64,000 nucleotides of DNA from Aporrectodea caliginosa (GCA_020284085.1 JACEVL010000162.1:7501-71500); one strand, 5' to 3'; shown: positions 33,068 through 45,304, counted from the first letter of the stretch. Notes: generated by a model not told the origin, from the letters alone. Numbers and translations: made by a program.

Positions 33068-34207
33068 CATGGGCGTCCGCAGGAATTTTTCCAGGGGGTC
33101 GCAAACTTTTCAGTAGTTGTCACAGAAACTAAATATAGGCCTGGTGTCGAAAGCAACCGATCACTCAACATGCTACGCTCGCTCCCTAGGCTCTGGCTAC
33201 CTCTCGATCTTCTGGCGCGGATCCCAACATGCGAAACAATTCATAGACATTCATTGTCAAAAACTATTATGATAATATTAAATTTTATATGACTGAAATC
33301 TGACCTTATTCTTGAAATAATAATTGCAATCGTCTGGGTTCTTGTCCAAATTGAGTTGTCAGTCTATCTATGAATTCGTCTTTGTATGATGAGGTTACAT
33401 CGAAATAAATTCAGACAACAAAGACCAGGTAAGACACCTGATAAACGGTCGTCACTGTCAGTCAGTTCCAACGAAATTGTCCAGAAGTGTTCCTATTTTC
33501 CGTTCCTTGGACACTGCCCGACTGACTCACAAAGCGTACCGTTAGTAGTAGGCCTAGAAGTTTCAGTTTAACGACCCGTGCGACAAAAAAGATCAATAGA
33601 TTCGCATTCCTCCTTCATCCAGGCTTGGGACTGGTTCCGAAGCTAGCGGGTTATGTTTAAAACGTCTGGCAGGATCCTGTGTTAGCTGGCATCTAACTTC
33701 TAAGGGAAATGATGATTATTTAGTCAGAGACTGTGGCACCAGCCAGTGTCAATTATATATTATGTTTATATAGATTTGTGTGTCTATATATATAGGCCTA
33801 TATGACGTCCTGACTACGCGGTTCACCGGCCGAACCTGTTATCTCGGACCGATCGGCTAAACACAAAAAAAGAGCCGCTGGTAAAGGGTATATACGATAC
33901 CAATTAGCCGATACGACTGAAAGCATTTTGCCGTCTGGAGGTTGCCAATATGAATTTCCATATTACCAAGAGAGAACTCTATACGTTAAATTTAAAATAT
34001 ACGCCTAAGCAAAGATAGGCCTATAATATAGGTCCAAATTGGGTTAATTTTAAATAATTAATTAGGGAATTTAGTGTTTTTCCGATAATAACGTTGAAAA
34101 TCGTGTTGTAGTAATCACAATAACCAAAAAATCAAAATTTCTCTGCAACTACACGCAAAATCCAGGGGGCGCATATGCGCCCCTTGCGCCCCCTGCGGAC
34201 GCCCATG
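33068..34207. mobile_element. hAT-like element in the copy C intron, 1,140 bp
   Basis: 16-bp perfect inverted ends CATGGGCGTCCGCAGG, and a perfect 8-bp duplication GTTGTTTC (33060-33067, 34208-34215). Copy D has the single unoccupied GTTGTTTC at 37274-37281. Same family as 7099-8708. No transposase found. Confidence 0.92.
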
Positions 34208-34592
34208 GTTGTTTCTTAAACGTTAGTATATTTATGGGTCCATAAATGTCATTTTAAGAATCAGTATTTGTTGGTGGTGCAAGGTAGTGAATAAATTATG
34301 CCCAAATCCCAATAAGAACATAATATTTTAGTACGAGCTTGACATTCTCAAATGTCCACTTGTCAAAGAGTAAACAATTATAGGCGAACCGAGAAATGTC
34401 GGAGGAAATTGGTATGCCCTCTATTCACCTAATAGTCCACTGTTTCGCCTCTGTTGATGGATGCATATATTGTGAGATGTGTTTGAGCGCCCACCGTGCG
34501 CGGACTGTGCTGAGAATGCCTATAGCAAGACGACGTAAAAATAAAATAATAACAGCATCATCGATTGATGCTTGATGATTGCATGGTGTTGC

Positions 34593-36086
34593 CCGTTAGT
34601 GAAGAGACACTAATTACTTGTGAATTTAAATATAATCTGTATGAGTTGACGATTAAAATCAATATTAATCATAAGTTGTCAATGTCTGAATCATCATCAT
34701 TAGAGCAAAAGGTTACTGAGTAAACCACGATCATTTCACAATTATTGCAGCGCCAATCTGAACAGGCTAGGCTAACCTCCTACCTCATGCAACAGGCTCA
34801 GCAGGCGGAGATTAAAGTTACTACGGCTGAAATTCATCCAGTTGAGGGTTCGAACCCTAAAGTGTCTGAACACTTCGCTAAGCCCTTAGTGGAAGCCGCG
34901 GTAAGGACGTAGAGAACCAGTCAGAACTGGCCTTGTTGATGAGTAGTGGTCATTTGCCGCGACGGAGCGCTCGCTTACGCGCCAAATCTGCAGTACGGTA
35001 CATTATGAATTCCCGCCCTTTTCTAATATAAGAAAAAGCGGTTTGCCCCAACTGTCAGAAGAGAGTTCGGTCCTTGTGCGCGGGAAATCGGGGGTTCCTT
35101 AACAGGAGCGCTACTGGACGCAAGAGGGCGGGCAGGACGCGACATCAAGTGCATGTATGTTTGTATGTTGTATGATTGCAATTGTATTTATGTATGTAGG
35201 CTATGTTTGTGTGTTTGCTTGAATGCATGTATTTATGTATGTAGGCTATGTATGTATGTATGTTTATACGTATGTATGTGTGCATGCATGATTGTATGAA
35301 TAAATGCATGTACTGTACGTATATATGATCGTGTGTATGTATATATATGTATGTACGGACTCATAATTATAAGTATGCATGCATGTATATAGGTATTCGT
35401 CTATGTATGCACGCATGCGTGACTGTATGAGCTTATGTGTATGTGCCTGGACCGGGTCTTGCGCTCTGCAGCGCGTCTAATGGGGCCAATTCCTAAATTT
35501 GGTCATGTATCCAGCCAAATCCTGGACATTTTACACTGGCTCCTTATCCCAGACTACCTGCGAGAGCTTTGTTGCCCCTCGAGTATTCAAGGTCGCTGCA
35601 GAGCGGAGGGAGCGAAGCGTGCTCTTAGTCCCCTTTGCACGAACTGCAACTATGCAGAATCCTGACTTTTCTGTGGTGGGACCAGTGGTCCGGAAGGGCT
35701 CCCCCAGGAACTACGCCTGCTCCCTGGGATTCTTACTAAAGCATTCTTTATTAGACTCAAAACTGTACTTTTCGCCATGCTGGAGTCTGGAGCTCCTCTG
35801 AGTAGTCCTCTTTTGAAAGGGCGCTATATAAATTCTTATCCTTCTCTTTCCCCTTCTCCTGTTCTTCTCCTTCCTTCTTCTAGGTCGTCGTACAACATTC
35901 ATTCGTAAATCCGATATTATATCAACGACACGTGTTTCATTGTTTCAACTGCGACTTAGTTACAACAGAGTCTTTAATTGTTTTAGGAGGCACTGTCAAA
36001 TTAATATCGAAATCCTCCGATGTTCAAATGTCGCAGTTGCAAATTGATCCCAAAATTTATAGTCCAATATGATGTAATCTTAGATG

Positions 36087-36095
<9 letters not shown>
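34593..36095. repeat. Duplicated block matching 21985-23060
   Basis: It repeats the block upstream of copy B: TTAGTGAAGAGACACTAATT, the coiled-coil ORF region (34683-35140, here with a stop at GAGTAA), the LINE 3' end (35560-35890) and the GGCACTGTCAAATTAATATCG block. An ATGT-rich segment (35140-35440) and extra LINE sequence lie between the two parts in this copy. It is a remnant of another gene-copy flank. Confidence 0.75.
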
Positions 36096-36122
<27 letters not shown>

Positions 36123-36227
36123 AGAAAGTAAAGTAAGTAAGTAAGTATATCCTTTATTGAAAAACCAACTGCTAACCGCATTTTTGTGTACGAAGATCAT
36201 CAAATATAAATACAAATTAAGTATAAA

Positions 36228-36261
<34 letters not shown>

Positions 36262-36348
36262 AAAACTGAGGTCGCTAGCATTTCCTACCCATTGCTTTCT
36301 TTGAGGGATAGCTTAAGAGACCGCTCTGCTGCTTTTTCTTCGTCGTCG

Positions 36349-36394
<46 letters not shown>

Positions 36395-36460
36395 TATCAT
36401 CATCATCATCATTATCATCATCATCATCATCATCACCATCATCATATTGGACTACAACGT
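36088..36460. repeat. (TA)n, retroposon end and (ATC)n tract
   Basis: TA repeats at 36088-36120 and 36230-36258, then the AAAACTGAGGTCGCTAGCATT retroposon end with an intact TAGCTTAAGAGACCGC junction and an (ATC)n tail at 36345-36450. Confidence 0.8.
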
Positions 36461-37128
36461 TCGTCTATATAATATACGATATTATATTACATTATTAGCA
36501 ACTGTGTGTGACCCTCAACGGAATCTTTAATTGTTTTAGGAAGCGATGCCAAATTAATATCAGAAGCCTCGAATGCTCCCACATTCAAGGGTCACGGTTT
36601 CTAATTGAAACCAAATGGCTCATTTTGACGTAGATTTGATATCTGGCAAACAGGAGATATAGTGTTAGTAACTCATACAAGGGATCTTTGTTCTGCTGCT
36701 TGCTATCTCTGCATGAGAATTATGGGCATAATTATGTCCTATGGATTTCTTCCTGTAGAGTCTGTTGGTGTGAAGAAGCTGAGTTGTGGTCTGAGGTTAA
36801 CGACTTTCTTTCTCTATTTCTCCTTAATTTATTTGAATCATATTTCAAAGCGAATTAATTTATTTGCCAATTTATTTATTTGCTAATCCGTTTCTCTGTT
36901 TTGTTTGAATCCAAGGCGCGATACAAGTGTGTAAGAACACCTTGTCCAGTGTTGCAGCGCCGAAGTCCGCTCGGCAGATGCGAACCTGTAAGCTTTGGAT
37001 TGCAGATTCAGATTGATGCTGAATAGATCACCGTGTTATGTAGCATGCACAGGGTGTTGCGTAGGCATTGCACGAAATAAGTGTGTGTTGTCTTTTGATT
37101 TGACAGACTTCGAGCTGCAGTCAAAGAC

Positions 37129-40102
37129 ATGCATCATCCAGTACTGATTGCGTTGATTTCTGTGGCTGCCGCCATCTGTACGTCAAACATTGCTAATGGT
37201 TTGGACGACGATCAAACTGAAGCTCAACTACAACATAACCAAGACTTTACTCCAGGTAGGATTCCAACTGAGTGTTGTTTCTTAAACGTTAGTATATTCA
37301 TAGGCCCCTAAATGTCAGTTTAAGAATCAGTATTTGTTGGTGGTGCAAGGTAGTGAATAAATTATGCACAAATCTCAATAAGAACTTAATATTATTTAGT
37401 ACGAGCTTGACATTCTCAAAATGTCCACTTGTCAAAGAGTAAACAATTATAGGCGAGCCGAGAAATGTCGGAGGAAATTGGTATGCCCTCTATTCACCTA
37501 ATAGTCCACTGTTTCGCCTCTGTTGATGCATTATAGGCATCATATTGTGAGATGTGTTTGAGCGCGCCCACCGTGCGCGGACTGTGCTGAGAATGCCTTG
37601 CCTATTATAGCAAGACGACGCACAATAAAAATTAATAATGACGGCATCATCGATTGATGCTTGATGATTGCATGGTGTTGATCAATAAAATTATTCTGAA
37701 ATAATAATAAGGAAATTAATAATAATAATTTGATGATAGTGGTGAAACCTGGCACGAGGCTAATTTCTCAGATAAATTATGAATTTTCTATATTCTTACC
37801 TAATTTTTTTTCTTGAAGGAGCATTTCTACCTCGGGTTACAAATATATAATAGATTACAAACTTCAGGACACCGTAAAGAAACAATACCTCTTTTAATCT
37901 CTTCAGTAGCAATTCAGCATTTCAATGCCGTTGACTTTGGTAGCACTCTTGCTCAATCTTGTGTTTATTTAAACCTTAGAATATAACAGCCTCAAATAAA
38001 CAAATAAACTTATGCTGGTTTGTTAAGAAAACCTCTTATATTTACGACTGTTTATGTAGACCTTTGAAATGATAATGTTGGTAATAATAATAATGGCGAT
38101 AATATTAACACAATTTATCGTATAAAATGTTATGAATGTTAATAAAAGTTTTTTTTTTATCAAATTGACAAGTCCTTATAGTTATTATTATGACAGTGTT
38201 TCTCACCAATGTTTTATTTGGTCTAACTATTCTTAACGTTCAATTGCCAGACCCGTTTGTGAATATTTTAACGTATGTGTTTAAGAATGCATCTGAATAG
38301 CGTGCAGTCATTCAACCGCCGCGTCATGTTTTACTGACAGACCCGTTTGTGAATATTTCAACGTATGTGTTTAAGAATGCATCTGAATAGCATGTAGTCA
38401 TTCAACCGCCGCGTCATTTTTTAGATCCATTTGTACCGACTGCTCAAGCCAGAGCTCGGTCCACACGCCTCTGGAATATAATTACTCTATGTATGAAAGG
38501 CTTTAACAGAGATTTCCATTGTCTCTCTTCACAATGTTGCTTTTGTGGCAACACAGTACAGTACAGTATTGGTCTAACGGTCCATGCATAATACGCTGTA
38601 TTCTGCGCCGTTTCCGGAAATAACCCTGGACAAGTTGTATGTAAAAACTTGTTTCGCGTTTCCGATTTAGGGCTTACTGACCTAGCGCGTGTAATGAATA
38701 AATAAATAGATTATAAATCAAATGAAAACCTTTAGTCGAAATGAAAACGTATATCATGGAACACATGTTTCTAATTTTAAACCTATGGCCAACTTTTCAA
38801 ATCTTTCTATTACCTTCAAGAAGTCTGATGCTTGAAAAGAACTGCTAATATTTCATGATCGGCATGTCTCACGTTAATGTACAGCTATAACATTAGCAGC
38901 TATTTATTTAATTCTAAATTATCAGCTTATAGAATATTAGTAGTTTGCAATAGTGTGAGTGACTGTAAGTGATGATGCTAGGTACCTATCTAATAGTATC
39001 TGTAATAAATTGGAAATATACTACTAATGAGTAATAACACATTATCGATTTAAGCCTATTAATATTATTAATGATAAGCAGCGATAGAACCTATGTATTG
39101 GATCGTTTGAATATTAACCATAAGTCTGTGGTAACATCCCGAAAATATCAAATACCGTTTAGGCTGTGTTTATAGTGGCGATGTTAAGAACATTTTCTTT
39201 GTTGCAGTCTATGTAAATTTCTTGAAGACTTTGGATGCTCCCTATTGTGCCTTTTCTGGTATTACAAGACTGAAAGACTACATTTTCATTATGTGTGATC
39301 TCAACGAGTCCATCCGCAATTCCGCATCTATCAGGATACGCCTCCATTCGATCTTCTGATGCTTATTCCGTTGGAAGGACTTCATGAGTTAAGATTCTTT
39401 GCTTCACGTGGCGAATCGAAATATCTCTATGTCAGCAAAATGTTTTCAGAGTGCATCTGGAAGATTAACGTAGAAGATCATCAGGTAACGAACTGGCTCT
39501 GCAATGTAACGCTTCTAAAGGGCGTTACGGTATCCGCTGATGGACAAGTAGTACTTCTGCGACAGGATGAAACGTCTCAGAGACGAGTTGTGGAAATCTA
39601 TGGGTCAGACGCTGTTTTCGATCGCAGAATCTACCTTTCAAATGACATCTATAAACCATTCGAGGCTATTTTAAAACCCGATGGACAATTCATAATCGCT
39701 CATGAACTATACCGCACTAGGCCTATGCGTCTCGGTTATGATGTAATGCACGCTGCTAGTACGGTTATAAGTCTAGTTACAATAAATGGACAAGTAATCA
39801 ATCAAGTCTTTGTCATCGGTGCTTTTTTAGAAATTGCTGTGAACACGAAGATATGTTGGTCACTTAAATCTGACGCTGCTCAAGTTAATAGTGTTGACAT
39901 AAAGAATCGTTCTGAATGTATTTTTACTCCGATTTGTACCCCTTTCCTAATGGTCGATGAATATCTTATTAAAATTATGATAGCTAAGTACTATGATGGA
40001 TATGGAAGAATCCGGAGAGTAACTGTATTGGACATACAAGTAGCTTTTGGAATACATTCGTCTCGAAACAATCTTGTTACTCATGAATATCTCTGCCACT
40101 GA
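37129..40102 (+). pseudogene. Propeller gene copy D, frameshifted exon 2
   Basis: Exon 1 is 37129-37255 (MHHPVLIALISVAAAICTS, donor CCAG/GTAGG) and exon 2 is 39208-40102 (acceptor TTTGTTGCAG). Exon 2 starts VYVNFLKTLDAPYC but contains an 8-bp local duplication-like insertion near 39313-39328 (ATCCGCAATTCCGCA), which brings an early stop at 39357. Subtracting 8 bp leaves a multiple of three. After it, the frame from 39359 runs intact to 40102 with ECIWKINVEDHQVTNWLC, VEIYGSDAVFDRRIYLS and AILKPDGQFIIAHE. The long intact remainder suggests a recent lesion or an assembly error. Confidence 0.65.
37760..39200. repeat. Copy D intron with a 90-bp tandem duplication
   Basis: Non-coding. CAGACCCGTTTGTGAATATT...CAACCGCCGCGTCAT occurs twice in tandem (38248-38337 and 38338-38418) with few differences. 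The 3' part of the intron aligns with the introns of copies A and B. Confidence 0.7.
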
Positions 40103-41160
40103 AATTGAACGGAGCTCATAGTCATTGCGCAGAAATCTAATTGTCCACCTTCTGGCGATTGTCATACAATGAACTGCACATCGTTGCATGGACAGCATTA
40201 TAAACGACTTGACATTTTCCGTTTCTATTGTTTAAATATGAATTTAGCTTTGCACATATTCATAGCTATTACTCGCTCTATCCTAAGACTGATTTTAACC
40301 AGGTACATTCATGCCTGTCAGCTTGTTTATTAGGTCGGCAATGCTAATACCACCTATGCAGGACTAACATGCACACATGTTAGTGAGTACGTTAAGTATT
40401 TGCGTATTTATGTCATACTATGAAGTGCACATCATTGTATCATAACAAGGATGTTGAGTAAATGCAACATAACAAATGGCTTGACATTTTGTGTTTCTAT
40501 TGTTTAAATGTGAATTTAGCACTGCACATATTACAAAGCGCATACTCAGGAAATTTAAGCATGAGATCAGCGCAAGTTTACTGCGACACCGTTGTTCTTG
40601 ATCAGGAACTTAACCTTCTCTGAACACCTAAAAGTCCTAAATCTTTATGCTGTGCTTGTTTCTTCAATTGCGGCAATTGCGAGTTATTTCCCGTTCACTT
40701 TCACCTAATGCTACACTTGCTCTTTGTGAACTAATGTTTTGCATATATAATGAGTACAGGTGTTCCTTATGTTGATATATATATAATGTGTATTCGATTG
40801 TTAAGCGTTTTAGTCTTAGGCCTTAGTTGCGCTGTCGGCTCGTGGGCGCTTGGCCTAAAGTAGCCTAAATATTGGCTGACGATAGATTCTCTACACGTGT
40901 AGTTAGCGCGCCAAACTTAGAAACTGCTGATGACAGTGAATTTGAACAATACAGTGTAGTAGTTGGTTTAATGCAGTAGAGTGCTGTATGTTAGAAGTTA
41001 CAGTCGAGCTGTATTGATAAGAACTTTGATTGTACGTTTGAAATAACTGTGTTTGAAGAAAGGAGAAACATTCAAAGAACTGTGTCAATTTAATTTTTAA
41101 ACAGTTAGAAGTCGTTGAGCAATTTATATGTAGAGATAAGGAAAGTTCTTGAGGTAGGTC
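40103..41160. other. 3' flank of copy D
   Basis: Aligns with the 3' flank of copy A at the start. A ~80-bp segment (CTTGACATTTT...GTTTCTATTGTTTAAAT) is duplicated at about 40205 and 40480. From 40880 it overlaps the dispersed repeat shared with 4480-4800. No gene seen. Confidence 0.45.
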
Positions 41161-41179
41161 ACAACTAAGAAAGAAAAGA

Positions 41180-41649
41180 GTTGGTGACACTCTTGTTCAT
41201 GCTTTTGTTTGTATTAGGATTGACTACTGCAGTGCCATCTATGCTGGCCTCCCCTTGGCCGCATTGCTCAGCTTGAACGCTTGCTTCGTGCAGCTGCTAG
41301 GCTTGTTTGTGGTTTCTCTAAATTTGACCACGTCTCGCATTATATCATTTATGGCCTTGGTAGACTAGGTCTTACATCACATTATTAAGAAACGTCGCAT
41401 GATGCTCTATAGGCGACTAGTTCATTCGACATCTAATTTTCTCCAGGATATTTTCTGGTGTTACGTTGTTGAGCACTTTCTGTATGACTCTGAACTCGCC
41501 GGCATCTTGAACGGTAAATTTAGTTGCGTAAATGATAATATTTACGAACATTTTCGCAGTCTGTGAATTGACTTTTATTTGTTCAGCTTTGTGCATGTAT
41601 GTTGTGACGTCTGATTTGTTTCTGCCTTCGGGAGCAATAAAGTACTGAT

Positions 41650-41683
<34 letters not shown>

Positions 41684-41690
41684 TATTTTG
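41180..41690 (+). repeat. LINE 3' fragment with (ATCA)n tail
   Basis: Encodes RIDYCSAIYAGLPL, then in another frame AQLERLLRAAARLVCGFSKF, typical of CR1-group reverse transcriptase C-termini. It ends AGCAATAAAGTACTGATATC followed by (ATCA)n. Confidence 0.75.
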
Positions 41691-41694
41691 TAAC

Positions 41695-42670
41695 CAACCA
41701 ACCAACCACTTTACAATTTACTACAGAGTTGCAAATCACACAGACAATAGGAGATCTCCACAAGGAAAGGCCGTGAAGGGAACATTGTTCCCGCTAAGTA
41801 GGGGCACCTATGTACAAGTTAAACTAAAAGATGCAACGGCCGAGAAATACTTACTGGGTATGACAGTAGGTAATTTCGATTACTTGATAGAATCTTAACT
41901 AAATTAGGAAAATCAAGTGAATCATTGGAGAAAAATGTTATGCGTGGAAGATAAAATTATGCACAGACATTTGGATTCATCCAGATACATTATTATTATC
42001 AGCAACCAAATAAGTGCGTAGTTTTTTTAAACAATACTAATGAAGGAGATTGCCTAATTCCTTGAGGAATTTTATTCCAGATTGAAGGTGCAGTAGCTCT
42101 AATTGAGAACAGACGGGAGTTAGTACGAGCAAAGATGCATCTATAATTACTTGAGTTTCTTGTTGAATGGGAATGTATTTGGGAAGCAAGACTAAAAAAA
42201 GCCCTTGTAAACAAAAGAAAGCAAGCTGTGGTCGTAACGGAACATGAATTCACCATATTGTTAAAACTTGATTTGTTCAAATTTTATCATTTTAGTATGT
42301 TAAGCTGGTAGAATTATAGTGGGGCAGTATGTGATCCATATGCAGTACCAGCCACTACGCGAATCACCCTTTTTTGCAGTATTGTCAGTCTATGCAATCT
42401 AGTGGTGTAGGTAGATGCCCATATCAGAATACAGTGTGCTAGGTATGGATACACAAGTGAATAATATAACTTTATGCGAACAGAGAATGGTAGGAGGTAT
42501 GCAGTACGTGCTATGATCCCAGTATTTTTAGCAATTTTTGAGGAGATACATTTTATGTGGTCCTTCCATGACAGATGCTGGTCTACATAGACGTCCAGAA
42601 ATTTTAAGGACTGCACTCTGAATATATACGTGACGTACTCCACTGACTTCCTGTTTCCCAGCGCATTCAA
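41695..42670 (-). repeat. Non-LTR retrotransposon 3' part, minus strand
   Basis: Minus frames 42670-42314 and 42280-41999 give LKFLDVYVDQHLSWKDHIK, YYSLVYPYLAHCILIWAS, LTILQKRVIRVVAG and later RLFSIRATAPSIWNKIPQ. This is the C-terminal region of a Jockey/CR1-type RT with one frameshift. Its 3' end, (TTGG)n on the minus strand, abuts the (ATCA)n tail of the previous LINE, so the two meet tail to tail. Confidence 0.8.
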
Positions 42671-43030
42671 TTTAGGATTTCGGTCTGGGTCTGGCGGTAC
42701 CAGTTAGGGAGCGCCCCAGCCTACTTGCGCGAGTTCTGTTGCCCGACCTCAGGTTTAACTGCCCGCAGAAATCTTCGTTCTGCATCTCGTGGCGTACTTG
42801 CTGTTCCCTTTGCGCGCACTTCAAAGATGCAACTCGTGCCTTGTCAGTGGTTGGACCGACCACGGGGAATAACCTTCTATCAGATCATTCTGCGTGTTCT
42901 TTTAGTTAGAAACTCTGCATTCACCTTTGCAATAATTTGAAAACTGTTCTTTATCGCCGGAGTTGAGCTAGGAGCGCCTCTGAGTAGGTTATCTTGGAGG
43001 GCGCTATGTAAGTCCTATGAGTGAATGAAT
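42671..43030 (+). repeat. CR1/L2-like LINE 3' end
   Basis: Encodes SAPAYLREFCCPTSGLTARR, then VPFARTSKMQLVPCQWLDR, and ends in GGAGGGCGCTATGTAAGTCC and a (GAAT)n tail. Confidence 0.75.
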
Positions 43031-43591
43031 GAAAGTGTGTGTATGCATGTATTTCTGCTTGTATATGTATATATTTGTGCATTTATGCTTGAATGCATGT
43101 AGATTGCCTGAACTTGTCTCTACGTAAAACATGTATACATCGATGCCATGCCAATGAAGAATGTCCGATGACCTCAATATAAAATGTTAGCAGTTTCTTG
43201 TGCGCATCAGTAGCTTATATGAATCCGAGTGATTAGCGCTTGATCCGCAATCCCTCTTTCTATTCAAGCCGCATAAATTCATCGGCCATCTTTTCTCAGC
43301 ACGGCCGTGTTTTTATCGGCACGTTACTCTGCATTAAACTTTAAGATGGCGGCAAACGAATCTTAGTTAAATCGGCCAGCAATCTTCCTCGCCTGAGTGA
43401 AGGACTGAGGGATACAATCCGGCAACTATATGACCAGTCATTGAAAGAACTATTCACGCGCGCGCATAAATAAAAGACTGCACGAACTCTTTGCACACAA
43501 AGGCCTATGTCCAATTGTCCATAAACATATAGGCCCTAATTGTATTCATATAGGCCTACGCACATATATAAATATATATAATTAGATACAT

Positions 43592-44376
43592 TAGGGTGGA
43601 GCGAAAAAATCGAAAATTGGAAATTCAAATAATACAATATACCGTTGAAAAGAGCTATTCAAACTGAATAAAATTATATACTAATTTTTGCCGTAGTTTC
43701 TGTCCGTGTCAGAACAACAATAAGTAGGGGCCTAGGTTTTAGAATGAGTAGGTGTTGTATTTTTATGCTTCGACATTTCGTAATTATTCACGATCTAAGC
43801 CTGAAAATAGTTAAACAAAATTGGGAATCAACTTAAATGACAACAGAATCAATGAAAAATTGCAAAAAAACTATACTAAAACTGTCAACAAAATTAAAAC
43901 AAAATGTTTTACTGTTTACAATCCTCATCCCAATATACTGTCAGAAAGGCGGTCCAGAGCTGAAGAGAATGACATACTATGGGTTTGAATATCTCGAAGG
44001 ATAAAAAGTTACAGGTGTTTAACCATTTTCAGGCTTAGAGACATGTCGCGAACCAGAGGAAATGGTACGAAGTTAATCACTTCTACAAATATGGGCATAT
44101 TTTAAAAATTAGTATATCCTTTTATTCAGTTTGAATAGCTCTTTTCAACGGTATATTGTATTATAGTTAATTAGTTTACAATTAGAATATTTTACAAGAA
44201 AACCTGCAATTTTCTCGAAAAAACGCTATTTTCGTAACTTTGGCCCTCTGGTGGGGCGGAAGACATTAATATTTTTAAAAATTTCTGAACAGTTTTTTAC
44301 CCCATACCATTAGGTAACTTTTGGTTGCTATTACTTTTTGAATTTCCAATTTTCGTTTTTTTCACTCTACCCTAAT
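43592..44376. mobile_element. Long inverted-repeat element, TTAGGGTGGAGCGAAAAAA
   Basis: The left end TTAGGGTGGAGCGAAAAAAT and the complement of the right end TTAGGGTAGAGTGAAAAAAA match over ~40 bp, ending in AAATTGGAAATTC. A second inverted block, CAATATACCGTTGAAAAGAG, lies at 43639 and (complement) at 44140. The right arm carries ~160 bp of extra sequence. No coding region. Confidence 0.8.
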
Positions 44377-44433
44377 ATAGGCCTACATAAATATATAGGC
44401 CTATTGCCACAATATGTATGGTATGTAGACTGA

Positions 44434-44492
44434 CAGGACCTCGTAGTTAGCCTATAGCCTATATGAATGATTCATATAACTATGAGGTCCTG
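44434..44492. repeat. Short palindrome with one arm interrupted
   Basis: CAGGACCTC...TATGAATGATTCATATAACTATGAGGTCCTG is a hairpin. The left arm carries an extra GCCTATAGCCTA (44450-44461) between TA and TATG that the right arm lacks. Confidence 0.75.
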
Positions 44493-44514
44493 CAAGTCTA
44501 TGCATTGTATTGTA

Positions 44515-45150
44515 TTGTATTGTGTTGTATTCAAACATTTATAAAGCGCCTCTCATAGGGTGAACCATTCAGAGGCGCTCCCAGTGCGCAAGGCCAAAGA
44601 GAAGAAAAAGGTTTCGAGAAAAGCAAAGGGTGGAAGAGAGGTTACTAGCTAGAATTCGAGAGCGAGTAGATGGAGACAGCGCATTCCAAAGAGAGGGACC
44701 AATTGAAGTAAAGGACCGGGACTGAGCCATAGCTGTTCTAGTATGAGGTACTAGAAGCTCAAGTCTGTTTGATGAGCGTAGTGGTCGATGGGAGGAGGCT
44801 GAAAGAGGCCGGAGTAAAACATCAGCTAAATATTTTGGGGCAAGACCCCTTTGTGCCTTGAAGACTAAAATGAGGATTTTGAATTTAATGCGAGCAGAGA
44901 GAGGAAGCCAGTGCAGTTGTTCAAACATGAAAGTATAAATGTGAGAGTACCATGGTAGGCGTGCTATTAATCTGGCGGCAGCATTTAGGACCGACTGAAG
45001 AGGTGAAAGACGAACCTTAGGAAGACCAATGAGAAGAGAATAATTACAGTTATCAATTCGGGAGCACATGAAAGCATGAACCAGAGAGGTGAAAACAGAA
45101 GATGAGACAGAACGCCGAACAGCCCTAAGACGCCTTAATTGAAAATAAGT
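44515..45150 (-). repeat. CR1/L2-like LINE reverse transcriptase C-terminus
   Basis: An open minus frame from about 45150 to 44569 carries RRSVSSSVFTSLVHAFMCSR, IDNCNYSLLIGLP, LNAAARLIARLPWYSHIYTF, LHWLPLSARIKFKIL and FTSIGPSLWNALSP. It ends with GGCGCTTTATAAATGTTTG and a (CAATA)n tail on the minus strand. 5'-truncated, as usual for LINE copies, but the frame is intact, so fairly young. Confidence 0.85.
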
Positions 45151-45304
45151 ACATAAATATGTACATAATGAATCTATAAGGCCAATGACCACTGGGTGTA
45201 AATACTACAACTGGGCATGAGTGGTACCTGAATAGTTTAGGTCGCATTGTCATCATGTATTTGTAAGTATGTATTGTATTGTATACTGTATCTGTCAATT
45301 TATA

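Noticed and set aside
34250..34275. GGTCC/GGCCCC difference between introns C and D as another microinsertion
   Set aside because: The two introns have the same length there; substitutions explain it.
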